60,082 nucleotides of DNA from Lachnospiraceae bacterium (GCA_015057405.1 SVEK01000018.1:1-60082); one strand, 5' to 3'. Counted from the first letter of the stretch, positions 36,910 through 45,955 are shown. The notes: a model not told the origin generated them from the sequence alone. Numbers and translations: made by a program.

Positions 36910-38031
36910 ATGATACATGTAGTATCTGCCGGCGAATCTGTTGATTCAATTGCTAATGCATATAGTGTTCCTGTAGACAATCTTATTTTTGATAATCAGC
37001 TTGAATATCCGTATAGCCTGACAATTGGTCAGGCTTTATTAATACCTGCTGACAGAAAATATGTGTATATAAATGGTTATGCATATCCATTTATTGAGCA
37101 GGATGTTTTGGAAGAGGCTCTTGATTATCTGACGACCGTGTCCGTATTTTCTTACGGATTTACCCCGGAGGGAGAATTGATTTCTCCAACAATTTCTGAT
37201 GAAAAAATCATAAATATTTCCGTTCAACACGGAGTCAAACCTATTCTCACACTTACCCCGTTGGATTCGGAAGGAAGATTTAACAACAATTTGATTCATC
37301 GGCTTCTTATAAGTGAAAATGGAGTAACTAATTTGATAAATAATACGCTTGCTACAGTTGTAGAAAAAGATTATTACGGGGTTGACGTTGATTTTGAATA
37401 TATTATGAGAGAAGACAGGGATTTGTTTACGGAATTTGTTGCCGAACTTACCCGGATTATGAATGAAAACGGATATACCGTATCTGTTGCCCTTGCTCCG
37501 AAAACAAGTGCAGAACAACCGGGACTTTTATATGAGGGAAAGGATTATGGCGGTCTTGGGGCAGCAGCCAACAGTGTTCTTTTAATGACATATGAGTGGG
37601 GATACACATACAGTGAACCACGTGCAGTGGCACCTGTTAATCTGGTGAGAAAGGTTATAGAGTATGCATTGACGGAAATTGACGCGTCAAAAATTGATAT
37701 GGGGATACCTAATTATGGTTATGATTGGCCGTTGCCTTATGAAAAGGGAGTGACTAAAGCAACTACAATAGGTAATATTGAAGCAATACGACTTGCAATC
37801 AGATATGGTGCAGAAGTTAAATATGATGAGACGGCGCAGACTCCGTTCTTTAATTATGAAGATGATAGTGCAGTTATGCATGAGGTTTGGTTTGAAGATG
37901 CAAGAAGTATTCAGGCAAAGCTGGAAATGATTGAGGAATTTAACTTGAGAGGTGCAGGAATCTGGCAGATTATGCGTCCTTTCAGACCCGGTTGGATGCA
38001 ACTTGAAAGAATGTACGGAATAAGAAAATGA
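36910..38031 (+). CDS. LysM-GH18 protein, YaaH/SleL-type cortex or cell-wall hydrolase
   Basis: A single LysM module (HVVSAGESVDSIANAYSVP, residues 3-21, to about 48) binds peptidoglycan. A GH18 TIM barrel follows (about 55-370). The catalytic strand reads YGVDVDFE, keeping the acid Glu while the first Asp of the usual DxxDxDxE is Tyr. LLMTYEWG and GIPNYGYDW are typical of YaaH and SleL spore proteins. There is no signal peptide, as in YaaH. A -10 TATAAT at 36874-36879 places transcription start near the alternative ATG at 36883, so ATG 36910 is chosen, although its ribosome binding site is weak. Sporulation itself cannot be shown from this window. Confidence 0.85.
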   Translation: MIHVVSAGESVDSIANAYSVPVDNLIFDNQLEYPYSLTIGQALLIPADRKYVYINGYAYPFIEQDVLEEALDYLTTVSVFSYGFTPEGELISPTISDEKIINISVQHGVKPILTLTPLDSEGRFNNNLIHRLLISENGVTNLINNTLATVVEKDYYGVDVDFEYIMREDRDLFTEFVAELTRIMNENGYTVSVALAPKTSAEQPGLLYEGKDYGGLGAAANSVLLMTYEWGYTYSEPRAVAPVNLVRKVIEYALTEIDASKIDMGIPNYGYDWPLPYEKGVTKATTIGNIEAIRLAIRYGAEVKYDETAQTPFFNYEDDSAVMHEVWFEDARSIQAKLEMIEEFNLRGAGIWQIMRPFRPGWMQLERMYGIRK

Positions 38032-38056
38032 GGTTAAGAAAATAAGCTCCTTTTTA

Positions 38057-38085
38057 TTGCAACCTATATTATCTGATGATATAAT
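38057..38085 (+). promoter_or_regulatory. Promoter of the GH39 gene
   Basis: TTGCAA (38057-38062), a 17-base spacer and TATAAT (38080-38085) with an extended TGA. Confidence 0.68.
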
Positions 38086-38150
38086 GTGTGTTGGTAAATC
38101 AGGTGGAAAATTGAGATTTATTTGCAAGAAAGAAGATAAGGAGAAAGCGT

Positions 38151-39683
38151 ATGTCAGCCGTTAAAAAAGTATGCTATCAGATTAAGGATAGTGATTTGGT
38201 GAAATTCAACAACAGCGTAGATTATTGCGTAGGAACAGGACGAGCAGGTCTTGCATTGCAGAAAGAATATTACGAACAGTTAAAGTTTGTTCAGGAGAAT
38301 ATTGGATTTGACTATATTAGAGGTCATGGTTTGTTTACTGATGATATGGCAATATACCAGGAATACACCAACGATGAAGGTGAAACAATTGCTGAGTACA
38401 ACTTTACATATCTTGACAGAGTGATGGATATGTATAAGTCACTTAATATTAAGCCGTTTTTGGAACTTGGTTTCATGCCGAAAAAACTTGCATCAGGCGA
38501 GCAGACTGTATTTTATTGGAAGGGGCATACAACTCCTCCTAAATCATATGAGGGTTGGTGTAATCTTGTTACGGCAACAATTGCACATCTTATGGAACGT
38601 TACGGAAGAGAAGAGGTTCTTACGTGGCCAATCGAAGTGTGGAATGAACCTAATCTTCCGGGATTTTGGAAAGATGCAGACATGGAAGAATATTTTAAAT
38701 TGTTTGCTGAAACATTTAAGGCAATAAAGTCATTTGATGAGGAACTTCGTGTGGGAGGTCCTGCAATTTGTGGTGTTAATGATGAAGTATGGATAGACAA
38801 GTTTCTTGCATTTTGCAGAGATAATGATTTGAAACCGGATTTCATTACAAGACATCATTATACTACGGAAATGCCTGATAGAGACGGACATTATGTATAT
38901 CAGGAACTTACTGAACCTGAATATGGTATCAACAATCTTCATACAACGAGAACAATAATTGACAGTTATGAAGAATTCAAAGGAAGTGAGATACATATTA
39001 CAGAGTACAACACATCATATTGTCCAAACAACCCTATTCATGACACCAATCGAAATGCTGCATTTATAGCACATCAGTTGTCATGGCTTGGAGATGACAA
39101 TGCCTCGTATTCATACTGGACTTTTGGTGATGTGTTTGAAGAGTTTGGTGTTCCGTATACGCCGTTTCATGGTGGGTTCGGTCTTGTGGCAAACGGAGTG
39201 ATTCCTAAGCCTACGTTCTGGTCATTTGAATTCTTTAAGAGACTTAAAGGAGATTGTATACATCGCAGTGATGATTCCGTTATTGTGAAATGTTGTGACA
39301 ATACAATAAGAGGTGTTGTGTGGAAGCACGGAATAAAGCGCACGGGCGAGGGCTTGGATTTTAGTTGTTCTATTGCAATGGAAAATGTGCCGGCCGATTG
39401 TTCTTACAGCATTGTGTATAAGACAGTCGATGAAGAAGTGTGTAATCCGCTTAAAGTATGGCATGATATGGGTGAACCGTCATCTCTTACCGAAAAACAA
39501 CTTGAGTTGCTCAAAATGTCAGCTAATCCGCAAGTGTCTTCAGAGATTGTTACCCTGACAGATAATGTGCTTAACTTAAATATATCGTTGACAGAATTTG
39601 CTGTGGTATATTTTGAATGTACACCTGTTAAACAGTCGAGTGACAGAGGTTATTCTTATGAGAGAACAATGCAGCTTGATTAA
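38151..39683 (+). CDS. GH39 family glycosidase, probable beta-xylosidase
   Basis: An intracellular retaining glycosidase of 510 aa that would cut xylo-oligosaccharides. The acid/base is Glu166 in EVWNEPNLPGFW and the nucleophile Glu285 in HITEYNTSY. GFDYIRGHGLF near 52-62 is a conserved GH39 block. A C-terminal beta-sandwich completes the protein. There is no signal peptide. The gene stands alone with its own promoter. GH39 also contains alpha-L-iduronidases, but bacterial members with WNEPNLPGFW are usually xylosidases. Confidence 0.9.
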   Translation: MSAVKKVCYQIKDSDLVKFNNSVDYCVGTGRAGLALQKEYYEQLKFVQENIGFDYIRGHGLFTDDMAIYQEYTNDEGETIAEYNFTYLDRVMDMYKSLNIKPFLELGFMPKKLASGEQTVFYWKGHTTPPKSYEGWCNLVTATIAHLMERYGREEVLTWPIEVWNEPNLPGFWKDADMEEYFKLFAETFKAIKSFDEELRVGGPAICGVNDEVWIDKFLAFCRDNDLKPDFITRHHYTTEMPDRDGHYVYQELTEPEYGINNLHTTRTIIDSYEEFKGSEIHITEYNTSYCPNNPIHDTNRNAAFIAHQLSWLGDDNASYSYWTFGDVFEEFGVPYTPFHGGFGLVANGVIPKPTFWSFEFFKRLKGDCIHRSDDSVIVKCCDNTIRGVVWKHGIKRTGEGLDFSCSIAMENVPADCSYSIVYKTVDEEVCNPLKVWHDMGEPSSLTEKQLELLKMSANPQVSSEIVTLTDNVLNLNISLTEFAVVYFECTPVKQSSDRGYSYERTMQLD

Positions 39684-39707
39684 AAATGTTGCCTGATTAA
39701 AAAGTTC

Positions 39708-39736
39708 TTGTTTTATTATACAAAAAATGCTATTCT
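39708..39736 (+). promoter_or_regulatory. Promoter of the SEC-C gene
   Basis: TTGTTT (39708-39713), a 17-base spacer and TATTCT (39731-39736) preceded by TGC. The leader between it and the gene has a 9-bp stem (ACTTGTGTC with GACACAAAGT, one bulge). Confidence 0.5.
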
Positions 39737-39841
39737 GTATGTTGGTGTGACGGATGATAATATATCTGACATGAGATTACTTGTGTCGACATGCGGTAGC
39801 AGACACAAAGTGATAAATTAGTAATATAAGGAGTATGAAAA

Positions 39842-40348
39842 ATGAGCGATAGTTTATTAATGCAGTGGAGAAAACTTGCATACGGTGAAGAGATGCAGGG
39901 TAAAAAAGGAGACCAGTTCTGGAGCAGATATTTTGAGCTTGAACAGGGAATATATAAACAGTTGTTGGCTGAACCGACAGCAGCTGTTAAGGGAACTGTA
40001 GCTGAACTGGCACAGAAGTATGATCTTGATTTGATGCATATGGTTGGATTCCTTGATGGTATTAACGACAGTCTTAAGGAAGCTAATCCTATAGAAGAGA
40101 TGACGGAAGAAACAGAAGTAAATTTGGATTATGATCCGGAGAAGCTTTACTATAATATGGTTGATTGTAAAGCAGAATGGCTTTATACATTGCCTGAATG
40201 GGATGAACTTCTTACTGAAGAGCGTCGTAAGGAACTGTATAAGGAGCAGAAGGCTTCGGGTACGGTCGTTAAGGAGAAAAAAATAGGACGTAATGAACCA
40301 TGTCCTTGCGGCAGTGGTAAGAAGTATAAGTTCTGTTGCGGAAGATAA
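39842..40348 (+). CDS. SEC-C motif zinc-binding protein
   Basis: A 168-residue soluble protein. The C-terminal 22 residues are a SEC-C motif, [18 protein letters not shown], which binds zinc and in SecA contacts SecB or ribosomes. The rest is helical, with a conserved [19 protein letters not shown] block, and matches a family of small SEC-C proteins of unknown function common in Clostridia. AAGGAG lies 9 bases before the ATG. It is monocistronic. Confidence 0.87.
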   Translation: MSDSLLMQWRKLAYGEEMQGKKGDQFWSRYFELEQGIYKQLLAEPTAAVKGTVAELAQKYDLDLMHMVGFLDGINDSLKEANPIEEMTEETEVNLDYDPEKLYYNMVDCKAEWLYTLPEWDELLTEERRKELYKEQKASGTVVKEKKIGRNEPCPCGSGKKYKFCCGR

Positions 40349-40474
40349 GACTTGTTGTGTGGTAACCCGGTTGTCTTGTCAATGTACGTTGTACAATTAG
40401 GGTATGGTAAATAAAATATCGTAACGTAACATATTAAGCTCTTTGTCAAGAGCGGGTGTAAAAGTCGTTAATAG

Positions 40475-40503
40475 CAGGTGTGGAAAAGTCCACACCTGTT
40501 TTA
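40475..40503 (+). terminator. Terminator after the SEC-C gene region
   Basis: CAGGTGTGGA and TCCACACCTG form a perfect 10-bp stem with loop AAAG, followed by TTTTATT. A smaller hairpin GCTCTT-tgtc-AAGAGC lies just upstream at 40438-40453. Confidence 0.75.
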
Positions 40504-40581
40504 TTATGCTTTGTGCCCCACCACAAAGCGTGCAAAATATTAAACACCCGCTATGCGGGTGAGCATGGGAAGTTATACAAA

Positions 40582-40642
40582 AAATCACCTTTCCTTTATA
40601 AATAGTTGTTCAGGCTATCTTATAAGAAAGGAAAGGTGATTT
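40582..40642 (+). other. Long inverted repeat at the left end of the IS200-like remnant
   Basis: AAATCACCTTTCCTT (40582-40596) pairs with AAGGAAAGGTGATTT (40628-40642), extended by TATAA pairs and an ATAG/CTAT inner pair. The right arm contains the GGAAAGGTG ribosome binding site of the transposase fragment, so folding would hide it. This is a known translational brake in IS200-type elements. A small hairpin CCCGC-tat-GCGGG at 40546-40558 lies upstream. Confidence 0.65.
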
Positions 40643-40644
40643 AT

Positions 40645-40755
40645 ATGACTAATAAGGTCAATAATTTATCGCACATAAGGTGGGTATGTAAATACCATAT
40701 TGTGTTCACTCCATAGTGCAGACGAAAAATAATATATAATCAATACAAAGAGTGC
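40645..40755 (+). pseudogene. IS200/IS605 family TnpA transposase, N-terminal remnant
   Basis: From the ATG the frame reads MTNKVNNLSHIRWVCKYHIV then FTP, the start of a HUH-type TnpA, and reaches TAG at 40714. The frame continues as CRRKIIYNQYKE, matching the family's KYRRKIIYN block, so a nonsense change replaced the Lys codon. Homology stops before 40755, where the neighbouring aldolase gene ends. The catalytic HUH and Tyr are absent. This is a decayed, inactive insertion sequence. The rest of the 40349-40763 gap holds the two hairpins listed and nothing else. Confidence 0.82.
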
Positions 40756-40763
40756 GTATAGCA

Positions 40764-41741
40764 CTAGATTCTTTTGGAAAGGTGAATTGTGAATCCGCCG
40801 TATAACCCGTCTATATAGATAAATGTACAGATACCGTTTTCGTTGTATCGTGCAGTTGATTCAATAAATTTAATACCCTTCATGCCAAGATGATACATTG
40901 CCCTTTCGATTGAGTTAACTGCAATGGCAATATGTCCCTTTTCTCCTGTAAACGCATTGTGGTCATGGAGCAGTTCGATACCGGTTCCGGCAAAATAACC
41001 AACGTCGCCCGGAGCACTTGTAGTTTCAAAACCAAACATGTTGTTAAATTCGTCTGCAAGTGTTGTTGCTTTTTCGCGGGTGTCAATGTTTATTCCAACA
41101 TGTCGAACTTCGTAATTGAGCATTGTATTAACTGCTTCTTTGGTGAGCCTTGTTATTTCGTCAAAGTTTTCGTCCTTTATAAGTTTATCGCTCACCATCC
41201 AGCTTCCGCCGCAGGCTATAACTTTAGGGTTGGCAAGGTAAGAATTAATATTGCCGGCATTGATTCCGCCTGTTGGCATGAATTTGATGGAAGTGTATGG
41301 GGCTGACATGGCTTTGATCATAGAAAGTCCTCCGGCTGCTTCGGCAGGGAAAAACTTAACAACTTCAAGACCGAGACTGAGTGCTTTTTCAATGTCGCTA
41401 GGGGTTGCGCATCCCGGTGTAATAGGAATATTTTTGCTTACACAGTATTCGACAACTTGAGGGTTGAGTCCGGGACTAACGATGAATTTTGCTCCGGCAG
41501 ATATGGCTTTGTCTACCTGTTCTGTCGTGAGTACGGTACCGGCACCTATAAGCATATCAGGAAACTCGGTACTCATTAACCTGATACTTTCTTCTGCGGC
41601 AGCAGTTCTGAAAGTGATTTCCGCACAAGGAAGTCCGCCCTCACAAAGAGCTTTGGCAAGGGGAATAGAATGTTTTGCGTCATCAAGTTTCACAACCGGA
41701 ACAATTCCGATTTTTGATATTTGTTCTAAAATTTTATTCAT
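40764..41741 (-). CDS. KDPG/KHG aldolase fused to a VOC-type C-terminal domain
   Basis: The N-terminal 205 residues are a class I aldolase of the Eda family, cleaving 2-keto-3-deoxy-6-phosphogluconate or 4-hydroxy-2-oxoglutarate. Glu41 (EITFRTAAA) and the Schiff-base lysine Lys129 (VVKFFPAE) are present, with GAGTVLTTEQ and PTGGI. The C-terminal 115 residues resemble a vicinal-oxygen-chelate fold, with RHVGINIDTREKA at its start and GHIAIAV later. Stand-alone Eda is about 210 aa, so this is a fusion. The partner domain may bind a related sugar acid. The gene has its own promoter and is not in a sugar-acid operon here. Confidence 0.87.
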   Translation of the reverse strand: MNKILEQISKIGIVPVVKLDDAKHSIPLAKALCEGGLPCAEITFRTAAAEESIRLMSTEFPDMLIGAGTVLTTEQVDKAISAGAKFIVSPGLNPQVVEYCVSKNIPITPGCATPSDIEKALSLGLEVVKFFPAEAAGGLSMIKAMSAPYTSIKFMPTGGINAGNINSYLANPKVIACGGSWMVSDKLIKDENFDEITRLTKEAVNTMLNYEVRHVGINIDTREKATTLADEFNNMFGFETTSAPGDVGYFAGTGIELLHDHNAFTGEKGHIAIAVNSIERAMYHLGMKGIKFIESTARYNENGICTFIYIDGLYGGFTIHLSKRI

Positions 41742-41777
41742 AATTTCAACGTCCTTTTTTCTTTATTTTCAACAATA

Positions 41778-41807
41778 ATCATATATCTTATCGGTGAATC
41801 GTGTCAA
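41778..41807 (-). promoter_or_regulatory. Promoter of the aldolase fusion gene
   Basis: On the minus strand TTGACA (41802-41807) is followed after 18 bases by TATGAT (41778-41783). Confidence 0.6.
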
Positions 41808-41889
41808 GTAACAGTTGAGATACGAAGCGCTTCTTTGGATTGATTCTTTGGATTATTTTTACGGTAATCTGTAAATGTGTTATGAGGTA

Positions 41890-41898
41890 TGCTATAAT
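41890..41898 (+). promoter_or_regulatory. Extended -10 promoter of the DUF1653 gene
   Basis: TGC-TATAAT (41890-41898) lies 58 bases before the start. No good -35 is visible, as is usual for extended -10 promoters. Confidence 0.45.
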
Positions 41899-41955
41899 TT
41901 AAAATCGGGAAATAAAATAATAAATGAAAATTAATTTCTGAAGGAGATATTTTGT

Positions 41956-42555
41956 ATGAATAAGAAGCATATACCTGTGCCCGGTGAACGTTACAGACAT
42001 TTTAAAGGTGGGCTATATCAGATTGTAACTATAGCAAAACATTCGGAAACACTTGAACCGCTTGTTGTATATCAGGCGCTTTACGGTGATTATTGTTGTT
42101 ATGCACGTCCGTTAGATATGTTTATCGGTAATAATGAATACGGAAATAAAAGATTTGAACCGGTAAGAGATGAAGATAAATCATATGACAAAGATGAATC
42201 CTGTAGCAGTGATAAATCATGCGGCGAAAATGAATCATGTAGCAAATACAAATCACGTTGCGGTGGTGCGTCATGTGACATTGAAGATTTGCAGTCTGAA
42301 TTGCCGCAATCTGACTCGACCGGCAACAATATTAATAAAACGGAATTATTATTTTCAATTCTTGATTGTAAGAGTTCAAAAGAAAAACTTGAAATAATAC
42401 TAAGATATCGAAGCGAACTTGACAGTAAACTTATGGGAGATCTTGCCGCGGCTTTTGATATAGCAATTGATGTTAAAAATGATGATGAAATTTTTGGGCA
42501 GATTGTACAATACCTTGAAACAAGAGCCCGTTTTGAAACGGACCGCTTAAGATAA
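41956..42555 (+). CDS. DUF1653 protein with Cys/Ser/Asp-rich middle
   Basis: A 199-residue protein. The N-terminal 65 residues are a DUF1653 domain, with PGERYRHFKGGLYQIV and VVYQALYGD; its function is unknown. Residues 75-108 are a degenerate repeat in which SC alternates with charged residues (DESCSSDKSCGENESCSK), giving seven cysteines in about 35 residues. The C-terminal 75 residues are helical (SKEKLEIILRYRSELDSKL). GAAGGAG precedes the ATG. The cysteine-rich linker could bind metal, but no known motif fits. It is upstream of recA with its own promoter. Confidence 0.8.
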   Translation: MNKKHIPVPGERYRHFKGGLYQIVTIAKHSETLEPLVVYQALYGDYCCYARPLDMFIGNNEYGNKRFEPVRDEDKSYDKDESCSSDKSCGENESCSKYKSRCGGASCDIEDLQSELPQSDSTGNNINKTELLFSILDCKSSKEKLEIILRYRSELDSKLMGDLAAAFDIAIDVKNDDEIFGQIVQYLETRARFETDRLR

Positions 42556-42559
42556 CCTG

Positions 42560-42584
42560 CACAAAAAAATGATTTATTTTTGTG
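42560..42584 (+). terminator. Weak hairpin after the DUF1653 gene
   Basis: CACAAAAA (42560-42567) pairs with TTTTTGTG (42577-42584). The stem is AU-rich, with no separate T-run, so it is a weak terminator at best. Confidence 0.35.
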
Positions 42585-42591
42585 TAATACG

Positions 42592-42605
42592 CACATGTAC
42601 ATGTG
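42592..42605. promoter_or_regulatory. Palindrome upstream of recA
   Basis: CACATGTACATGTG is a perfect 14-base palindrome, 35 bases ahead of the recA -35. It could be a regulator binding site. No known operator was recognised. Confidence 0.35.
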
Positions 42606-42639
42606 TAAAAAAATGTGATACGATATTTAATGTAAATAC

Positions 42640-42668
42640 TTGACAAACATATGTTCGTATTGTATTAT
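42640..42668 (+). promoter_or_regulatory. Promoter of recA
   Basis: TTGACA (42640-42645), a 17-base spacer and TATTAT (42663-42668), 56 bases before recA. Confidence 0.75.
42644..42657. promoter_or_regulatory. LexA box overlapping the recA promoter
   Basis: CAAACATATGTTCG differs at one position from the Gram-positive SOS box CGAAC-N4-GTTCG. It overlaps the -35 and spacer, so LexA bound here would block recA. Confidence 0.68.
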
Positions 42669-42723
42669 GGCTATAAACAATTGAATGGTGGCTAACACAT
42701 TTTGAAGGGAGAATGTATAGATT

Positions 42724-43752
42724 ATGGCAGATAGCAATAAGATTAAAGCATTAGAGTCTGCTCTTGCGCAGATTGAGAAGCAATACGGTAAAGGTACCGT
42801 TATGAAACTTGGAGATAAGAATGCGGCATTGAATGTGGAAGCGATTCCAACCGGTTCGCTGAGTCTTGATATTGCATTAGGTGTAGGCGGTGTGCCGAGA
42901 GGACGTGTTATTGAGATATATGGTCCTGAATCCAGTGGTAAGACTACCGTAGCATTACATATAGTTGCTGCAGTTCAGCAGCTTGGCGGAATTGCCGGGT
43001 TTATTGATGCGGAGCATGCGCTTGATCCTGTGTATGCATCTAATATCGGAGTTGATATTGACAACTTGTATATTTCTCAGCCGGATAACGGAGAGCAGGC
43101 ATTAGAGATTACTGAAACTATGGTACGTTCGGGAGCGGTAGATGTTATTATTGTGGACTCGGTTGCGGCACTTGTTCCGAGAGCAGAGATAGATGGTGAG
43201 ATGGGTGATTCTCATGTGGGATTACAAGCAAGACTTATGTCTCAGGCACTTCGTAAACTGACACCGGTTGTCAGCAAGTCGGGATGTATAGTTATCTTTA
43301 TCAACCAGCTTCGTGAAAAGGTTGGAGTTATGTTTGGCAATCCTGAGACAACCACAGGTGGACGTGCTCTCAAGTTCTACTCGTCTATTCGTATGGATGT
43401 CAGAAGAATTGAAACTCTCAAGCAAAATGGTGAGTTTATAGGTAACCGTACGAGGGTTAAAGTTGTTAAGAATAAAGTTGCGCCGCCATTTCAGGAAGCA
43501 GAGTTTGATATTATGTTCGGCAAAGGAATATCTCAGGAAGGAGATATATTAGACCTTGCTGTTAAGAAGAATATTATTGATAAGAGTGGTGCCTGGTTTG
43601 CGTATAAGGGTGAGAAGATTGGCCAGGGACGTGAGAATGCTAAGATTTATCTTGCCAATAATCCGCAGATACGTGAAGAAGTAGAAGCCCAGGTGCGTGC
43701 GTTGTGTATAGATAAAGCTGAAGCTGAAGAAGTAACTACTGAGCAACAGTAA
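42724..43752 (+). CDS. recA: Recombinase RecA
   Basis: This recombinase coats single-stranded DNA, drives strand exchange and triggers LexA self-cleavage. Walker A is GPESSGKT (67-74), Walker [10 protein letters not shown], and the L2 region contains [16 protein letters not shown]. Length (342 aa) is usual, with a short acidic C-terminus rich in Glu. An AGGGAGAATG site precedes the ATG. It is SOS-regulated from the LexA-type box upstream and is followed by its modulator recX. Confidence 0.98.
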   Translation: MADSNKIKALESALAQIEKQYGKGTVMKLGDKNAALNVEAIPTGSLSLDIALGVGGVPRGRVIEIYGPESSGKTTVALHIVAAVQQLGGIAGFIDAEHALDPVYASNIGVDIDNLYISQPDNGEQALEITETMVRSGAVDVIIVDSVAALVPRAEIDGEMGDSHVGLQARLMSQALRKLTPVVSKSGCIVIFINQLREKVGVMFGNPETTTGGRALKFYSSIRMDVRRIETLKQNGEFIGNRTRVKVVKNKVAPPFQEAEFDIMFGKGISQEGDILDLAVKKNIIDKSGAWFAYKGEKIGQGRENAKIYLANNPQIREEVEAQVRALCIDKAEAEEVTTEQQ

Positions 43753-43817
43753 CAGAGACGATTTGGCAGACGAATTCCGATATTAATTGACACTTGCCGA
43801 ATAGGACGGGAGGCTTT

Positions 43818-44291
43818 ATGAAATTGGATATGGAGTCAGAGTACAAACGAGCTATTGGTAAAGCGCTTGTATTGGTGGGGCATAGTGACAGGACGGCTTA
43901 TGAATTGACGAACCGGCTTATTCAGAATGGATTTTCTGAGGAGATTGTGCAACAGGTTACAGAGTTTCTGATTGATGAAAGATATATTGATGATAACCGG
44001 TATGCTCAATACTACGTTGTGTGTTATCAGGGTAAGAGAAGTGTTGCCAGAATTCGGCGTGAACTTCTGACAAAAGGAATAGATAAGTCCATTGTTGACG
44101 ATGTGTTATGTGAGTGTGATGATGCGGAGGCGTTTGACAAAGCACTTCAAAAACAACTTAGAAAAAGAAATGTTAGAGATATATCGCAGGCGGATTTTGC
44201 GACACGCAAAAAAATTGCGGAGGCGTTGTATCGACAAGGGTTTTCGACTACACTGTTTCAAAGCTATTTGACGGATAGGGATATTCGCTAA
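43818..44291 (+). CDS. recX: RecA regulator RecX
   Basis: This small helical protein binds RecA filaments and limits their activity. It has three repeats of a three-helix unit. Typical positions include HSDRTAYELTNRL, FLIDERYIDDNRYA and SVARIRRELLTKGI. Length is 157 aa. The ATG at 43818 follows GGGAGG; an earlier in-frame ATG at 43794 does not. It starts 65 bases after recA and is probably cotranscribed. Its stop lies in an inverted repeat of the next promoter. Confidence 0.9.
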   Translation: MKLDMESEYKRAIGKALVLVGHSDRTAYELTNRLIQNGFSEEIVQQVTEFLIDERYIDDNRYAQYYVVCYQGKRSVARIRRELLTKGIDKSIVDDVLCECDDAEAFDKALQKQLRKRNVRDISQADFATRKKIAEALYRQGFSTTLFQSYLTDRDIR

Positions 44292-44324
44292 AACTGTTCA
44301 CCTATGCTTGACATAATTAGCGAA
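44284..44324. promoter_or_regulatory. Inverted repeat flanking the rny -35
   Basis: TTCGCTAA (44284-44291) and TTAGCGAA (44317-44324) are perfect 8-base complements. The left arm includes the recX stop codon and the right arm lies in the promoter spacer. It could be an operator or a weak hairpin. Confidence 0.35.
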
Positions 44325-44336
44325 AAAGTATAAAAT
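44308..44336 (+). promoter_or_regulatory. Promoter of rny
   Basis: TTGACA (44308-44313), a 17-base spacer and TAAAAT (44331-44336). Confidence 0.7.
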
Positions 44337-44385
44337 TAGAACGTTGTAGTTTGTACAATGAAAATTAAATAAAGGAGGTGCTTCT

Positions 44386-45951
44386 GTGCCAGATGTTAAA
44401 TTCATAGTTATAGCCAGTGTAGTTGTGATTATACTATTTGTCATTATAGCTTTTGCAGCATGGAAGTTGGCGATATCCTATCACATAAAAGTTAATGAAG
44501 CTCAGATAGGAAGCGCTGAAGACAGAGCAAGAGAGATTATAGATGATGCATTGAAAACGGCAGAAACTAAGAAAAGAGAAGCTTTGCTTGAAGCAAAGGA
44601 AGATGCTCTTAAGCGTAAGAATGAATTTGAAAGAGAAGCTAAGGAGCAAAGAGCAGAACTTCAGAAGTACGAGAAACGTGTTCTTTCAAAAGAAGAAGCG
44701 ATTGAACGTAAAACTGAAGCTATTGAGAAGAAAGAAGCTAAGCTCGCTGCTAAGGAAGCAGAATTGGACAGACTTAAGAAAGAAACTGAAGAGATTCGTG
44801 AAGGTCATCTTCGTGAGTTGGAAAAGATTTCGGGACTTACGTCTGAACAGGCGAAGGACGTACTGTTAAAGAGTGTTGAGGAAGATGTTAAGCATGAAAC
44901 TGCTGTGATGATTAAAGAGATGGATCGTCACATTAAGGAAGAATCTTCAAAACGCGCAAAGGATTATGTGGTTTCGGCAATTCAAAAATGTGCTGCAGAC
45001 CATGTTGCTGAAACGGCAATTTCGGTTGTTCAATTACCAAACGATGAGATGAAAGGTCGTATTATTGGTAGAGAGGGTCGTAATATACGTGCTCTTGAAA
45101 CACTTACCGGTGTTGAGTTGATAATTGATGATACTCCGGAAGCGGTTATTTTGTCAGGATTTGATCCGATTCGTAGAGAGATAGCCAGAATAGCACTTGA
45201 AAAACTTATTGTGGATGGTCGAATTCATCCTGCAAGAATTGAAGAAATGGTTGAGAAAGCAAGGAAAGATGTTGAAACACTGATAAAAGAGGAAGGTGAG
45301 AATGCTACTCTTGAAGTTGGTGTTCATGGAATACATCCTGAACTTATCAGATTGCTTGGTAGAATGAGATTTAGAACAAGTTTTGGTCAGAACGCATTAA
45401 AGCACTCAATAGAGGTGGCTCATTTATCAGGGCTGCTTGCCGGAGAGATTGGTGTAGATGTGAGAATGGCTAAGAGAGCCGGCTTGTTACATGATATAGG
45501 AAAGTCTGTAGATCATGATATGGAAGGATCTCATATTCAGCTTGGTGTAGATCTTTGTAGAAAATATAAAGAAACGCCGTTGGTTATTAATGCTGTTGAA
45601 GCTCATCACGGTGATGTTGAGCCGGAGAGCTTAATTGCTTGTATTGTACAAGCTGCGGATGCAATATCAGCAGCAAGACCTGGAGCAAGAAGAGAAACAT
45701 TAGAAACATATACTACAAGATTAAAGCAGCTTGAGGACATATCTAATGGATTTAAGGGAGTTGACAAGTCATTTGCTATTCAGGCCGGTCGTGAAGTGAG
45801 AGTAATGGTTGTACCGGATCAGGTTAGTGATGATGATATGGTACTTATGGCAAGGGATATGGCGAAGCAGATAGAAAATGAACTTCAGTATCCGGGTCAG
45901 ATTAAGGTTAATATCATTCGAGAATCCAGAGTGACTGATTACGCCAAATAA
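44386..45951 (+). CDS. rny: Ribonuclease Y
   Basis: This membrane-bound endoribonuclease starts decay of many mRNAs in Firmicutes. An N-terminal helix (about 5-27) anchors it. A long coiled coil (about 35-160, rich in Lys/Glu/Ala) follows, then a KH domain with [15 protein letters not shown] and an HD domain with GLLHDIGK and [11 protein letters not shown]. Length (521 aa) is normal. Translation starts at GTG behind AAAGGAGGT. It is monocistronic, between its own promoter and a strong terminator. Confidence 0.97.
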   Translation: MPDVKFIVIASVVVIILFVIIAFAAWKLAISYHIKVNEAQIGSAEDRAREIIDDALKTAETKKREALLEAKEDALKRKNEFEREAKEQRAELQKYEKRVLSKEEAIERKTEAIEKKEAKLAAKEAELDRLKKETEEIREGHLRELEKISGLTSEQAKDVLLKSVEEDVKHETAVMIKEMDRHIKEESSKRAKDYVVSAIQKCAADHVAETAISVVQLPNDEMKGRIIGREGRNIRALETLTGVELIIDDTPEAVILSGFDPIRREIARIALEKLIVDGRIHPARIEEMVEKARKDVETLIKEEGENATLEVGVHGIHPELIRLLGRMRFRTSFGQNALKHSIEVAHLSGLLAGEIGVDVRMAKRAGLLHDIGKSVDHDMEGSHIQLGVDLCRKYKETPLVINAVEAHHGDVEPESLIACIVQAADAISAARPGARRETLETYTTRLKQLEDISNGFKGVDKSFAIQAGREVRVMVVPDQVSDDDMVLMARDMAKQIENELQYPGQIKVNIIRESRVTDYAK

Positions 45952-45955
45952 TTTT

